A stretch of 38,921 nucleotides of DNA from Welwitschia mirabilis. Lineage: Eukaryota > Gnetophyta > Gnetopsida > Welwitschiales. Under the pieces are notes generated by a model that saw only the letters and a list, made by a program, of their open reading frames with translations, made no database searches and was not told the origin of the DNA. The stretch spans positions 67,617,215-67,656,135 of the forward strand of contig JBOZIK010000001.1 in assembly GCA_051453625.1 (NCBI GenBank), written 5' to 3'. The position numbers and the translations under genes were made by a program. Below are positions 1 to 10,023 of this stretch, piece by piece (within the stretch, counting starts at the first letter, position 1; every line of letters begins with the position of its first letter).

Positions 1-971
1 GAAAGATGAAGAAAAGAAAATAATATATCTCTTCTTCAAAAGCACATAATACTAATCACATAGTTAGGCTTAGTTAACTACATTAAGGCTATCAACATCT
101 ACCAGTAATGTAGCTCTAACGATCTAATTATGACATGTTCAACTACATTGGAGATATAAATGCTTACTGGCAATGCAATACTAATTTCTACATAATACAA
201 CATGCTTAACTCTACTAGTAGAAAATGTCATAACACTAGAGGCTCAATGTGGTTAAAGGCATAATATTAAAGACATATGCAAAGGTAGAAACCAAAAATA
301 AAGGAATAAAAAGTTAGGAATCAAAGGACTTATGTGAAACATTGTCTCTTAAATTTCATACTTAAGATTTTCATTCATTTATTAGATCCTCATAGGTTAC
401 TTTATTAAAAATTAACTTGGTTAATATTGTGGTCCCATAAGAGTATAAAAATATAATAAAGGACTAATAACTTAAGATAATTTACTCATTTATTCATTCA
501 TCTCTAGTTTCACTCCATTCAGCATTTTCCATTTCATTTACCTTGCATCATTTCACCACATTCAACTTCATATCATTTTCATGAGAAATAACTCCTAAGG
601 TATTAACTACTTTTATAAATAGTTTTTCCACTTAGCACATGTTTGGTTGTAAATATATTATCTTTTTCCTTAGCTTAATTTGTATTATTTTCAATAAAAG
701 AACTCTTTGCAATCCATTTATGCCTATGTTCTCAAATAGCTTAACATTTTTATCATAAACTTTTAGGACAAAGTCTGAGTTTTGTTTAGGGGGTGTGACA
801 TCTCAATTCTCACTAAAATTTTTTATTATGATGCCTTAATTACATAAAACTAGTTATAAAAATTTTCAAGTTATATCATTTACACACTTGATGCAATTTT
901 GACATTCCATATTTAACCATTTTGTTATTGGCTTTTTACTAAGGCACTAGTAAAAGACTAGTTAGGCGGTG
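1..971 (+). repeat. Athila-like element 1, 3' internal non-coding region
   Basis: This stretch aligns by eye with 2338-3323, 16884-17632 and 34616-35605, each lying between the integrase end and an LTR. Shared landmarks are GATGAAGAAAAGAAAAT near the start, a duplicated block of about 70 bp beginning TTAACTACATTAAGGCTAT at about 75 and TTCAACTACATTGG at about 137, and an AATAAAAGAACTC stretch near 695. No coding potential survives. It runs directly into LTR A through a decayed purine tract (TTAGGCGG). The rest of this element lies left of the window. Confidence 0.8.
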
Positions 972-1464
972 TGTTAACATGTAAAAATTAACATTTATAT
1001 CAAGTGTTTTAGGCTAATGTATTGTAAATAAAGACATTAATTTAATTATTTTAATCATAAAATATGTCTTCCCTTGTTTTTAAAATAAAATTGAATGTTA
1101 TGTTTTCTCCATAGTAAATTGCAGATATTTAGCCACTTGTAAAACACGTGATGGAAGATGGACAAAATTTCATACAAAATCATGGTGGTAATGGAGATAT
1201 GAGGTGGTGACACATAGCAAAGGCATTTGAAGACATGTGACAGAGGCATGTGGAGATGGCATTGGAGCTATGTGATAATCTCCATCAAATGCTACAAGAC
1301 AACCTCCACTGAACGTTAAATGATAAAGATTCCACCTAAGGCTAGAGGATAGAATCTGATCTACCTAATGCTACAAGATAGAATATTATGTACCTAATAC
1401 TAAATGACCAAGATTCTACCTAATGCTATAAACTAAGAAGGAAACCCACACTCACCTCCGCAGC
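972..1464 (+). repeat. Athila-like LTR A, truncated
   Basis: It begins TGTTAACATG, as do the LTRs at 17633 and 35606, and follows the LTR at 17633 closely: AGGTGGTGACA, AGAGGCATGTGGAG, and the repeated TACCTAATGCTA blocks. The match stops at about 1456, exactly where other copies carry the LTR TATA box (CTCACCTATAAAAGG there, CTCACCTCCGCAGC here), just before an N gap. It is therefore truncated, or the join is an assembly artefact. By sequence it is closer to LTRs C and D than to E and F. Confidence 0.8.
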
Positions 1465-1564
1465 NNNNNNNNNNNNNNNNNNNNNNNNNNNNNNNNNNNN
1501 NNNNNNNNNNNNNNNNNNNNNNNNNNNNNNNNNNNNNNNNNNNNNNNNNNNNNNNNNNNNNNNN
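1465..1564. other. Assembly gap, exactly 100 N
   Basis: A run of exactly 100 N, the conventional placeholder for a gap of unknown size. LTR homology is lost on the left edge and not regained on the right, so continuity across this point should not be assumed. Confidence 0.95.
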
Positions 1565-1890
1565 CTACCTTACTATGGGTTCATACCCATGTAATAAGTA
1601 GACAAGGTTAGATATTATTAGAGAACATCAACTATGAAAATTCAATATTACTAGAAGATCAATCAAATCATTGCATCTAAAAAAATATGGGATGTTACAG
1701 TGTGTTTTCATTATCATTTGTTACATTATTATTTATTTTTACTACTAAGATACATAAGTGTTTCATTCTTAAAAATTAATTCTCACTCTTTCCATCTGCA
1801 CCTTTAATAAGAATATGACATTCAAGTTACTTTCATCTATATTAGTGTGTTGTGTTGTGCAAAATCTATATTTATTTGTAAATGATAGTA
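1565..1890. other. Unassigned AT-rich sequence
   Basis: No LTR, coding or RNA-gene similarity recognised. A short dyad (ATGGGTTCATACCCAT, 1574-1589) lies just right of the gap. The right part probably grades into the decayed integrase relic that follows. Confidence 0.4.
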
Positions 1891-2056
1891 TCTTCTTAAG
1901 AGCATAATTTTTGCACAAATGTGTACCATACAAGTATTTATCATTAAAAATCCAAAAATCTATCAACTCTTCAAAATCAATCAATACCACCTAAAACATT
2001 ATCATCTAACTACTCAAGTAACTTATTAATATTTAAAGCTCACTAACATAAGTTAA
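1891..2056 (+). pseudogene. Athila-like integrase C-terminus, relic
   Basis: Nucleotide similarity to 34180-34334, the end of the better preserved integrase in this window, including AATCTATCAACTCTTCAAA and, at the end, CTCACTAACATAAGTT against CTTACTGACTTAAGTT. No reading frame survives. Its place just before the 3' internal region agrees with the order in the other copies. The opposite-strand 73-codon open stretch at 1769-1990 is a by-product of AT-rich decay, not a gene. Confidence 0.55.
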
Positions 2057-3323
2057 AATACATTTAAATAAAAATCAATAATAAGCTATTATGTTACCAC
2101 CTAATTAATGGTTAAGATCAAGTTTCCTTATGGGTTTTTAATAAAAAGGATAATTATTTTAAGTAGGTTAGTTAAGAATGCATTTACTTAAGGTCTTTGG
2201 TTTTAATAAAACTTGGTTAAAAAAGTGGGATCTACCTTTGCATGTTATCTTTAAGTAAAACATTTTTAATGGAAACAAGATTTATCTTGACTAGGCTAAT
2301 GATTCAATAACCCTCTAAAGTGCATAAAAAATGGCTATAGGAAGATGAAGAAAAGAAAATAATATATCTCCTCTTTAATAGCACATAACATTAATCACTT
2401 AGTTGGATTTATTTAACTACATTAAGGCTATGGATACCTACTAATAATGCATTTCTAATGATCTAATTGGGACATTTTCAACTGCATCAGGCTATAAACA
2501 CTCAGTGGTAATGTAACACTTGTTTCTACATAACACAACATCCTTAACTCTATTGGCAAAAAATGCCATAACACTAGATGCTTAATGTGATTTAAAGGTG
2601 TAAATACTAAGGACATATGAAAAGGTAGAATTGGAAAATAACAGAACAAAAAGATGGAAATTAGTGGCTTTATGTAAACTATTGTCTCTTAACTTTCATA
2701 CTTAGTATTTACATCAGCTTCTTAAATTCATATAGGTTACTTGGTTAAAACTTAGTTTGTTTGATATCTTAATATACTAAAAATACAAAAATATAATAAA
2801 AGGTCTAATAACTTAAAATAGTTTTCTTATTTATTTATTGGTTTTTAGTTTTACTCCATTGATGAATTTTCCATCTCATTTACCTTGCATCACTTTACTA
2901 CATTCCACTTCATATTATTTTTAGAAGAAATAACTCCTAATCCATTAACTATCTGTATGGTTAGATTTTTCACTTAGCACATGTTTGGTTGTAAATAGCT
3001 TGCTTTTTTCCTTATATTATTTTACATTATTTTCAATAAAAGAAATCTTCATGATTTATCTATACTTATGTACTCAAATAACTTAAATTTTTTCACCACA
3101 AACTTTAAAGAGAAAGTTCAATTTTAGTTAGGGAGTATAGCATCCAATTTTAATAATAAAACTTTTCAATTTGATGCCTTAATTACTTAAAATTTGTTAT
3201 AAATTTTTAATGTTACATCTTTTTCATTCTTAAGCATATTTGACTTCCAAAAATTTTTCCATGTTTAACCATTTCATTATCATTGTTTAACTAAGGTAAT
3301 AGTAAAATAGTGGTTAAGAGCTA
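2057..3323 (+). repeat. Athila-like element 2, 3' internal non-coding region
   Basis: The second copy of the block seen at 1-971, here with its upstream part: AAATAAAAATCAATAATAA, then GTTAAGATCAAGTTTCC, both also at 16611-16663 and 34340-34400. It contains the paired sub-repeat of about 70 bp at about 2413-2535 and ends against LTR B. No ORF of note. Athila elements often have extra sequence between pol and the 3' LTR, sometimes with an env-like ORF; none is visible. Confidence 0.8.
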
Positions 3324-4617
3324 TGTTAATATAGAAAAATTGACATTTCAATTAAGTTAAATAACCAATTAACCTTAAAAAGAGAAATTAATATAATTGA
3401 TTTCACCATAAAAGCATGTATTCTATTAGTTTTTATGTTAAATTTACACTTAACTATTTTTCCATAATAATTTTAGATTGCTTAAGCTCAGTTAAAGGAC
3501 ATGGTGTAAATTCATGATCATCAGAGTTGAAATCCTAGCACCATCACCTAGTACTACAATGCCACTAGCCTATGTGCTTAAACTTCCTTTAAACTTATAA
3601 TACTCACATGATATGAAAATTTAGATAGAATGAAATCATGGGCTTAATCAAATTCCACATTAGAAATTAATTACATTCCTATCAACACGTGGTGATGATA
3701 ACAATGATTTGTAGGCTGATATTTGATAGGGTTGATTAGGATGGCAGTGGAGATAAATGGTTGACAATAGTTGTAGCACTCTAGAGTTTAGTGGAGATTG
3801 TCATAAGCATCTTCACCAAATGGAAGAAAAGACAAACCATCCTACTAAATGCTAAATGATGAAGATTCTACCTGACACTAGGAGCTTATAACCACTTCTT
3901 ACGTAATCTCTTCCTATAAAAGGGCTTTTAACCCTTTATTGTACTTATCTTTACCTTGGAGAAATCATAGTAATTTGGAGCATGAAATTATAATGGTTTA
4001 ATAGGCAACTCTTTAGGAAGTAAGCTAGACTTTAGAATTGCCTGAGAAGTTCTTCTTCTTTATTATTCTTTTGTTGTAAGACTGTTCTTGTTTTGTAATG
4101 TAGAAGTTGTTTTTCTTTGATCTTGATTTTTGAGTAATATCATAATTGGGATGCTTAGTTAAATTCTTTAACTATCAAGTTTATTTTAGTTGTGTGATTT
4201 TACTTTTATGACTTAGCCTTTTAATTTTATAGATCTTGAGTACTTTAGGAGTCCTTACTTTCTATTGTTATTTAAGACTTAAGTATTAGTTAGATTTATC
4301 ATTTATGATATGATGGATGAGATTGTACTTGATGAATTAGACCAAAAGTACTTGATGGTTTTGATTGTTTTATAGAAGGGCAATTGAACAACATTGGAGT
4401 AAAGGGCTACTGTGGACAAATTGATGATACCTTGGAGCTAACTTAATTTCCTCTTAGTTAGGACAAATTTCAATTCAATTCTAGACTTTATTTTATAACT
4501 TACATTAAGATTTGAGTTAGTGCAATTCTGATGATAAACCCATGTTATCCCTAAGGAAGAATGATAACTAAGTTTCTATCTTAGTTTTAAATTCAAGACA
4601 TGGTACTACAACTTCAA
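3324..4617 (+). repeat. Athila-like LTR B (3' LTR of element 2)
   Basis: It starts TGTTAATATAG and ends near ACAACTTCA, about 1.29 kb, like the other copies. Recognisable internal blocks are ACATTGGAGTAAAGG and the terminal AAGAATGATAACTAAG. Immediately to the right the sequence switches to minus-strand copia RT, matching 20327 onward, which fixes the right boundary to within a few bases. A decayed member; its 5' partner is not clearly present in the window. Confidence 0.75.
3915..3921 (+). promoter_or_regulatory. TATA box of LTR B
   Basis: TATAAAA in the context CCTATAAAAGGGC. The same box lies at the same relative place in LTR D (18167) and LTR F (36197) and is mutated in C (near 13637) and E (TATAAGA, near 26679). 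It marks the LTR promoter. Confidence 0.7.
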
Positions 4618-5600
4618 TGATTCACGAAGATATATTAATAGTACATTAACAACATATGATATGTTTAGTTAAGTATTGGCTACATAAATCGTGATTTCTA
4701 CTAATTTTCTTTTTTCAATTTTGTTTGTAGGTTTTGAGTCTTCGTCAGCTAATATCTTAGTATTTTTCTTCAAAGGTGTTATAGCTTTTTGCATTTTCTA
4801 GTCTAAACTTCTGGATCAAATATTCAATGTATTTCTTTCATGTTAATAGTATTCCATCCTTCTTATAAATAATTTTTACACCTAGGTAGAATCTAGTAAT
4901 CTAAGATTAGAAATCTTGGATGCCTTACTTAAGGTAATTTTTATCTTTTTCACATCTTCCTGATCACCTCCAGTCATTAATATATCATCTTCATACACCA
5001 CTATAAATGTAGATTTTTACCCATTAGATTTTATAAATAATGTGGCATCCAAATCTAATGGAATTTGAATAATTTACAAGTTTAGTGTACCATGCTCTTA
5101 GTGGAGACTTAATTGATCTATACATCTTATTTACTTCGCTTTTTAATTCAAACCCATTTGGTAATATCATCTAAATTTATTCTTTTAAATCTTCATAAAT
5201 AAAGACAATCTTTATATCTAACTGATGAATCTTCTATTGTCTTTGTGATACCAAGGCAATCACTATTCTAATGGTGGCCCATTTTGCTATTGATGTGAAG
5301 ACTTTATTGTAATCACATCCTTTCTTTTATCATAGGCCTATACCAATAAGCTTATCTTTATATCCCTCAAGGGTGTTTTTTGCATTATATTTGTTATGGA
5401 AAACCCATTTATTAGATAACATTATGCATTTTAATAGAAGATCTATGAACTCTCAAGCACCATTTTCAATAAGACTATCATATTATTCTTGTATAACTTT
5501 TATTAAATGATGATATGGAATGGCATTCTTAAATGAGATTGGTTCATCATCAAAGATCAATGGAGCTCATTATCATCATCATGAGATGTATGCGATCCAT
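4618..5600 (-). pseudogene. Copia reverse transcriptase relic (element 1)
   Basis: RVT_2-type RT in several frames with stops. Visible motifs in order on the minus strand: a stretch like HQLDVKTAFLHG near 5215-5240, RAWYTKLVNY near 5085-5115, DATLFIKSNG near 5020-5050, the catalytic box at 4981-4998 reading VYEDDI (usual YVDD, so V to E), then RFYLGVKIIYKKDGILLT near 4860-4910 and KKYIEYLIQKFRLENAKS further left. The right part (about 5530-5600) is an acidic/serine linker shared with 21235-21330. The domain stops at the LTR B junction and RNase H is absent. Not functional. Confidence 0.85.
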
Positions 5601-5929
5601 GTCTAGTTCTAGCTTTACCTTTTTCATCATCACGAATATCAAAGAGAGTAGACTACAATCAAGAACTTTGATATCACCTCTAGGAAGTATGAGCTTCTTC
5701 AGTCAGAGAACCCATTGAATTACTACTAGAATCATGATTAAGCATGCTAAGAGCACCAAATTACTCAATTCCTAGAGATTACAAAGTGGATGTACTAAGA
5801 GAAAGAATTAAATCCTTGCTAGTGGCCACATCTCCATTCTTAACCATAGGACATTAAGCATTCAATATAGTCATTGACTTAGAGAAAGAACAAAGCTTAA
5901 AAGAATCAAAGTGAGAATCATTGTTTAAA

Positions 5930-6750
5930 GTCTCGAGAAATAATGATCTTATAATGTTCTAAGATATATACTTAATAACCTTTTTAATCAATTAGATATC
6001 CCACAAGGATGCTAATGTAAGCATGTGCACTAAATTTGTAATGATGTTCACTTAGGGTATGAATGTAACACTTATAATCAAGAATATGAAAATGATGCAA
6101 CTTACTTTTTAGTTAAAAATACTTCTTTTTTAATATATCAACTAATACAAGTATTAAGATGTACTATTGTATTTACTACTTCACCCCAAAGACAGGTCTT
6201 GCAACCACTACAATACATCATTAAATATTTTAGTTCCATAATAGTGTGATTAAATCACTTAACAATGCCATTTTCTTGGGGTGTCCCTAAGTAGGTCTTC
6301 AAATGTTGAACCTCTTTAGAAGCGAAAAAGTCCTTAAACTTTGTAGATGTGTATTAATGACTATTATCTAAGTGAAAACTTTTAATCCTATAATTGACTT
6401 GCTTTCTCACTTTAGTTTTAAACATCTTAAAAATATTAAAAATTTGTGATTTAGATTTAATGAAATAAATCAAAGCCATTAATAAAGGATATAAAGTAAC
6501 GAAAGCCTTAAGAGTATGGGAGCTGGTATAAGTTCACACTGATCACTGTGAACAAGCAAAAGCTCCTGATTGACATGCCATTTACTTAATGAAAACTACT
6601 TTCTAGTTTTTTTTGCTCATAATACATGCTTTACACTAAGGAATACACCATGGAATGGATGGAAAACGTTGATGCCTATTCTATTCTCACGTAGTACATC
6701 TAATATACAAAGAGTATGATGCCCTAGTTCAGCATGACATAATAGTAAGA
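5930..6750 (-). pseudogene. Copia integrase relic with GAG-pre-integrase motif
   Basis: Minus-strand reading gives LWHAELGHHTLCI at about 6707-6744 (GAG-pre-integrase, where the family has LWHxRLGH). A second-aspartate region IKSFHLDNSH follows at about 6357-6385, where the family has RSDNG. TPQENGIVK at about 6255-6285 is followed by NHTIMELKYLMMYCSGC, matching the family's PQQNGVAERxNRTI motif. These belong to the DDE integrase that inserts the cDNA. Frames are interrupted by stops and small shifts, so it is dead. It sits between protease and RT as expected for copia, unlike gypsy. Confidence 0.85.
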
Positions 6751-6989
6751 GAGAAATCTCATCTTATGAAACTATGCAAGTGATCTCTTACATTCTAATA
6801 CAATCACGAAGATAAGAAATTTTTTTACATATGCCGCCTTTCATAACCAATTGCTGATCACCATTATAGATATTCACTAAGTGCTTCATCATAAACATAA
6901 ATTGATCTTCTTGCAACAGATTAGAAAGCAATAGAAGATATGACCTCAAAGAAGAAACATACAAAACATATTAAATAGCCTATGGAGAG

Positions 6990-7345
6990 AGTGGTGTAAA
7001 GTCATGGGTAACTGAACCATAGCCTTCCACAAGAATTGGTTTTATGTCTTCCAAATAAACATAACTTGGTACTTCGATGAAGTTATTAAAATAATTATGC
7101 CGATAAATCATATGACGAGTTGTACCCTTATCTAGATTCCATGTCTCATCATGAGGTATTTAATCACTCACACCAATAAAGTAAAATTTTTTAAATATAA
7201 CATTAGGTTTAAAACTATTAAAATCATTAAAAAACTAAAATTCTTCAATGATTGCCTCTTTCTTACATGAAAGCTTTATCTTTTCTCAATGAATCCTACA
7301 GAAGTTAGCAATATGATCTTGTCTTCTACATTGTGAGTAATGATA
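6990..7345 (-). pseudogene. Copia zinc knuckle and aspartic protease relic
   Basis: The minus strand reads a decayed CCHC knuckle CRRQDHIANFC (about 7295-7335, first cysteine lost) and then the protease WNLDKGTTRHM at 7109-7141, where the family has WxxDSGAxxHM. The catalytic serine position is lysine and the alanine is threonine. It continues YLEDIKPILVEGYGSV, equivalent to the flap region. The protease would process the gag-pol polyprotein; the altered active site and surrounding stops make it inactive. Confidence 0.75.
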
Positions 7346-7559
7346 CTTGTTCTTCTTAGGAGTGGTAGTATTCTAAAATTGCTTCTTGTTTTATTGAGTA
7401 TAATTGGCTTCTTATTTTGCTATTTTTGTAGAGCCTTATTATGATGTGTTTCCTTTTGCAAATGGGGTCTACTTGTAAATTATTTATTTTGACAAGGAGA
7501 ACCACGAGAATAAGAAACTTTGAATGCTACATTAGAGTAGGAAATATTGTAAAATTAAA

Positions 7560-8200
7560 CTAAGCTTCAGCAAAAATGATATCCCTACTAAGAGTATCAA
7601 AGGTTATATTATTTAATTTCTTGCTATCATGTAGTGACAAAATATAGCTATGCAAAAAGAGGTCTTCTAAACAATAGTGGATCAAGTTAAAATAATGAAT
7701 GCAAACTTGTTTTTATGAGTCAATCTCTGCTACCATTGCCTTGATGTCTTACATCTATGCAATCAATTGTCTCATATTACCCTTCTCATAATGCAAATTG
7801 TTTATGTGGATTATGAGATTAAGGAGCTCTAAATCATGCTTTTAGTAGAATGTATTTCACAAGGTACGGAAATTGATGTATCTTGTTTCAGTTGTATCAA
7901 CTAATTTCTTGTATTGATAAGCTATGGATTTCTATGTAATCTTTATTAATTCGGTGTTGGTATCTTGACAAGCATCTTTTCAACTTGATCCTGAAGAGAT
8001 ATATTATCATGAGTTAAAAAATCCTTCCCATAATAATAAATCTGTATGACTGACATAAAATCCTCATTCCAAGCCTCCCATGATTGATTATCTTGAAGAC
8101 TAACTCTGATGTTGGTCGTGATCCTAGTGGTAAGCACAGGTGTAAATGACTCTGATAACCAATGAAGCTTACTCTTTGAAGATGATGTTGAAGATTCCAT
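7560..8200 (-). pseudogene. Copia gag relic (element 1)
   Basis: The minus-strand start at 8200 opens an 84-codon frame to 7946 beginning MESSTSSSKSKLHW, with SWEAWNEDFMSVI at residues 41-53, which fits copia gag (tryptophan-rich N-terminus just before the UBN2-type domain). Beyond 7946 the same protein continues in broken frames to about 7560. The start is chosen because it is the first ATG in frame and precedes the tryptophan motif at the distance usual for copia gag. Acts in the cytoplasm as the particle protein when intact. Confidence 0.65.
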
Positions 8201-8256
8201 GGTGTAAAGAGGATGAAACTAATAGAGAGTTAACAAGCTATGAGATAAAGTCATGA

Positions 8257-8540
8257 ATAAAAGGGATCTTACTCACGTCCATAACTAAAAGGATCTATCC
8301 ATCACACAAAGAAATCTTATCAAACTCCAAAAAGAATAAAGGAAAATGAAGACAAATAAATGGTATTACCAAAAGAAAAGGGATCTTACTCTCATTCGTA
8401 ATTTTAAGGGATCTATCTAAGTCACAATATAGCTAACTCAAATAGACAAAGTATCATGACAAAGAGGTGTAGTCATAGCGAAAGGGGATCAAGCCCACAA
8501 ATAGAGTAATCTATCCAAATCATAAAGTGTGATAATGATG
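8257..8540. repeat. Three degenerate direct repeats of about 105 bp
   Basis: Three spaced units start AAGGGATCTTACTCACG (about 8263), AAGGGATCTTACTCTCA (about 8378) and AAGGGGATCAAGCCC (about 8480). Each is followed 25-40 bp later by a second GGATCTATCCA-like block. They lie just upstream of the copia gag start, in its leader. A GATCTTACTC core recurs in the hairpin units at 9298-9590, so both sets may derive from one array interrupted by 8541-9297. Confidence 0.55.
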
Positions 8541-9110
8541 AAACTAAGAAACTGCCCCAATGAGCAAGAACCTATACGCATGAGGAAAAAACAAAGGTAC
8601 ATTGTTAAATTTTCTTAATGTAAGCTATGTAACTTTTAAGAAAGGGGCTTAGATTGATTAGTACATGATGAAAATACTAAAATTGATCAACATTAAAGTG
8701 TACTCCCAAATCTGATTAGTGATCACATTCCTCCCAAGGGGATCACCTTTGTCTCTGAAAAGAATAAAGAAATAGATATGAATTGTGTCAGTGGGGCTTC
8801 CAAGTCATGGGTCAATTTCAATTACCTCTCCTGAAGAGAGAATATGATGCAATCTTGGTGATCTATTAAAACCTTAGACTCAGTAAATTTTAAATTTTTA
8901 TTAAACTTCTGTCCCTCGATGATGAAATTTAAGTGAATCCTATCACTGTGCCTCTTACCTTCACCTAATATAACCTTGATTACTAAGGTGTACACGGGGA
9001 TCTGGACCATGGGGTGTCTAAGACATTTTTACTTAAAAGAGTCACAACTCTCTATATAGCTTGAACTTTACAGTTACGGCAATTAAGTCTACACAATAAG
9101 CTTTAAAAGG
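8541..9110. other. Unassigned segment with a 62-codon minus ORF
   Basis: No family recognised. A minus-strand frame at 8822-9010 encodes 62 residues starting MVQIPVYTLVIKVILGEG and containing KVLIDHQDCIIF. Its composition is more protein-like than most chance frames here, but I cannot name it and it may be retroelement debris. CpG dinucleotides begin to reappear from about 8990 rightward, joining the CpG-rich island. Confidence 0.3.
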
Positions 9111-9122
9111 TAGTGTGATGTC

Positions 9123-9130
9123 TATATAAG
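9123..9130 (+). promoter_or_regulatory. Candidate TATA box of the island gene
   Basis: TATATAAG in the context GTCTATATAAGGC, a close match to the plant TATA consensus, 57 bp before the ATG at 9187. It lies at the left side of the CpG-retaining segment, and no LTR match is seen here. Its use as a promoter is inferred from the downstream ATG, splice donor and ORF. Confidence 0.35.
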
Positions 9131-9186
9131 GCTTCCCATGTCCGCTACCAACCAAAACTTATCACTAGCAAAATCATTAACTGTTT

Positions 9187-10023
9187 ATGGTGAAACGTAA
9201 GTCCCTTTTTATTACTTTACTTAAGCATGATTAATAAAATCATTAAGTGTGTAATGGAGAAAGAACAGAGGAACATCACTATACAAGAAACAGGGTTGAT
9301 GATATAGTCAAGCCAAATAGATCTTACTCATCATCCAGCATGGCTTGATGCTATCCAAATAAAAAACTAAGTCTTATGGGAGAAGAAAAAATCAAGTCAA
9401 GTAGATCTTTCTTGCATCCCAACTTGACTTAATTTAATACAAAGGGATTTTTAATGGACTTACAATAATTAAATGAAAATTAGGTCTTATGTGAAACAAT
9501 CAAGTCAAGTGGATCTAGCTCCATATCCTAACTTAACTTGATGCAAAAATTGAAAGTTTAGATGAACTTACAATTATTCAAAATTGTTAACGCATTTAAA
9601 GTGCACGTATACAGGAGGGAGCTAAAAGCGCAACAAAAACCACATGAGCAGAGGCTTATCACAAAAGGTGGTATAAGACTATGAAAATTCCAATTATCTT
9701 GGACACATCGTTAACAACGTTCTCAGGAATTTCAAGTCAACTGTTTGAAACGGTGCACGCAGAAGATTCCGAAAGCAAAGACGAAAGGACCTGACGGAAA
9801 CAGAACAGCCCTCTGTATCGATGCTGAAAACGCCTTGCACTGGGCTCTGTCTGAGTATCTGCTAAGCACAAACAACTTCGTTTCTCCTCCGAGCTCTGCG
9901 GAGGATTGCTGGAATGCTTTCTACAGAGACACACAGTGGCTTTCAGAAATAACGAAATCAACGGTAGAAGCAGCAGAAGTGATTGTGACAATGGCGGAAA
10001 TGAAAGAAAAAGAGCTTCTGTAG
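9187..10023 (+). CDS. Candidate small two-exon gene, unknown product
   Basis: I do not recognise the protein. A frame open from 9715 to the TAG at 10021-10023 is about half G+C and CpG-rich, unlike its surroundings. It reads charged, tryptophan-containing protein with ALHWALSEYLLSTNNF, AEDCWNAFYRDTQW and a C-terminal helix-like EAAEVIVTMAEMKEKELL. No ATG opens it except near its end, so it needs an upstream exon or is a fragment. A possible model is TATA at 9123, ATG at 9187, strong donor AAC|GTAAGT after 9196, and acceptor TTTCAAG after 9736, which keeps frame and gives about 102 residues starting MVKLNCLKRC. The better-looking acceptor TTCTCAG after 9726 would shift frame and stop early. 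Alternatives: terminal exon of a long-intron gene, or a captured gene fragment. Antisense frames exist but look like shadows. Confidence 0.35.
9298..9590 (+). repeat. Three tandem hairpin-forming units
   Basis: Three units about 90-105 bp apart each carry an inverted pair around a GATC-containing loop: TCAAGCCA with TGGCTTGA (about 9318-9352), ATCAAGTCAAGT with ACTTGACTTAAT (about 9392-9436), and ATCAAGTCAAGT with ACTTAACTTGAT (about 9499-9542). Arms are 8 of 8, 11 of 12 and 11 of 12 paired by strict Watson-Crick rules. They lie in the proposed intron of the island gene, and equally in the copia leader on the other strand. Confidence 0.6.

Noticed and set aside
1055-1249. 64-codon minus frame in LTR A, with a similar one at 13081-13269 in LTR C
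   Set aside because: They are antisense to homologous LTR sequence, so they recur for that reason and not because of coding.
3666-3760. Possible start of a host gene at a GATGATGG-rich stretch
   Set aside because: Homologous stretches occur at 26420-26530 and 35950-36060 inside LTRs E and F, so it is LTR sequence.
8148-8161. GACTCTGATAACCA, resembling a copia primer-binding site on the minus strand
   Set aside because: It lies inside the gag frame encoding HWLSES, needs a one-base insertion, and has no LTR next to it.
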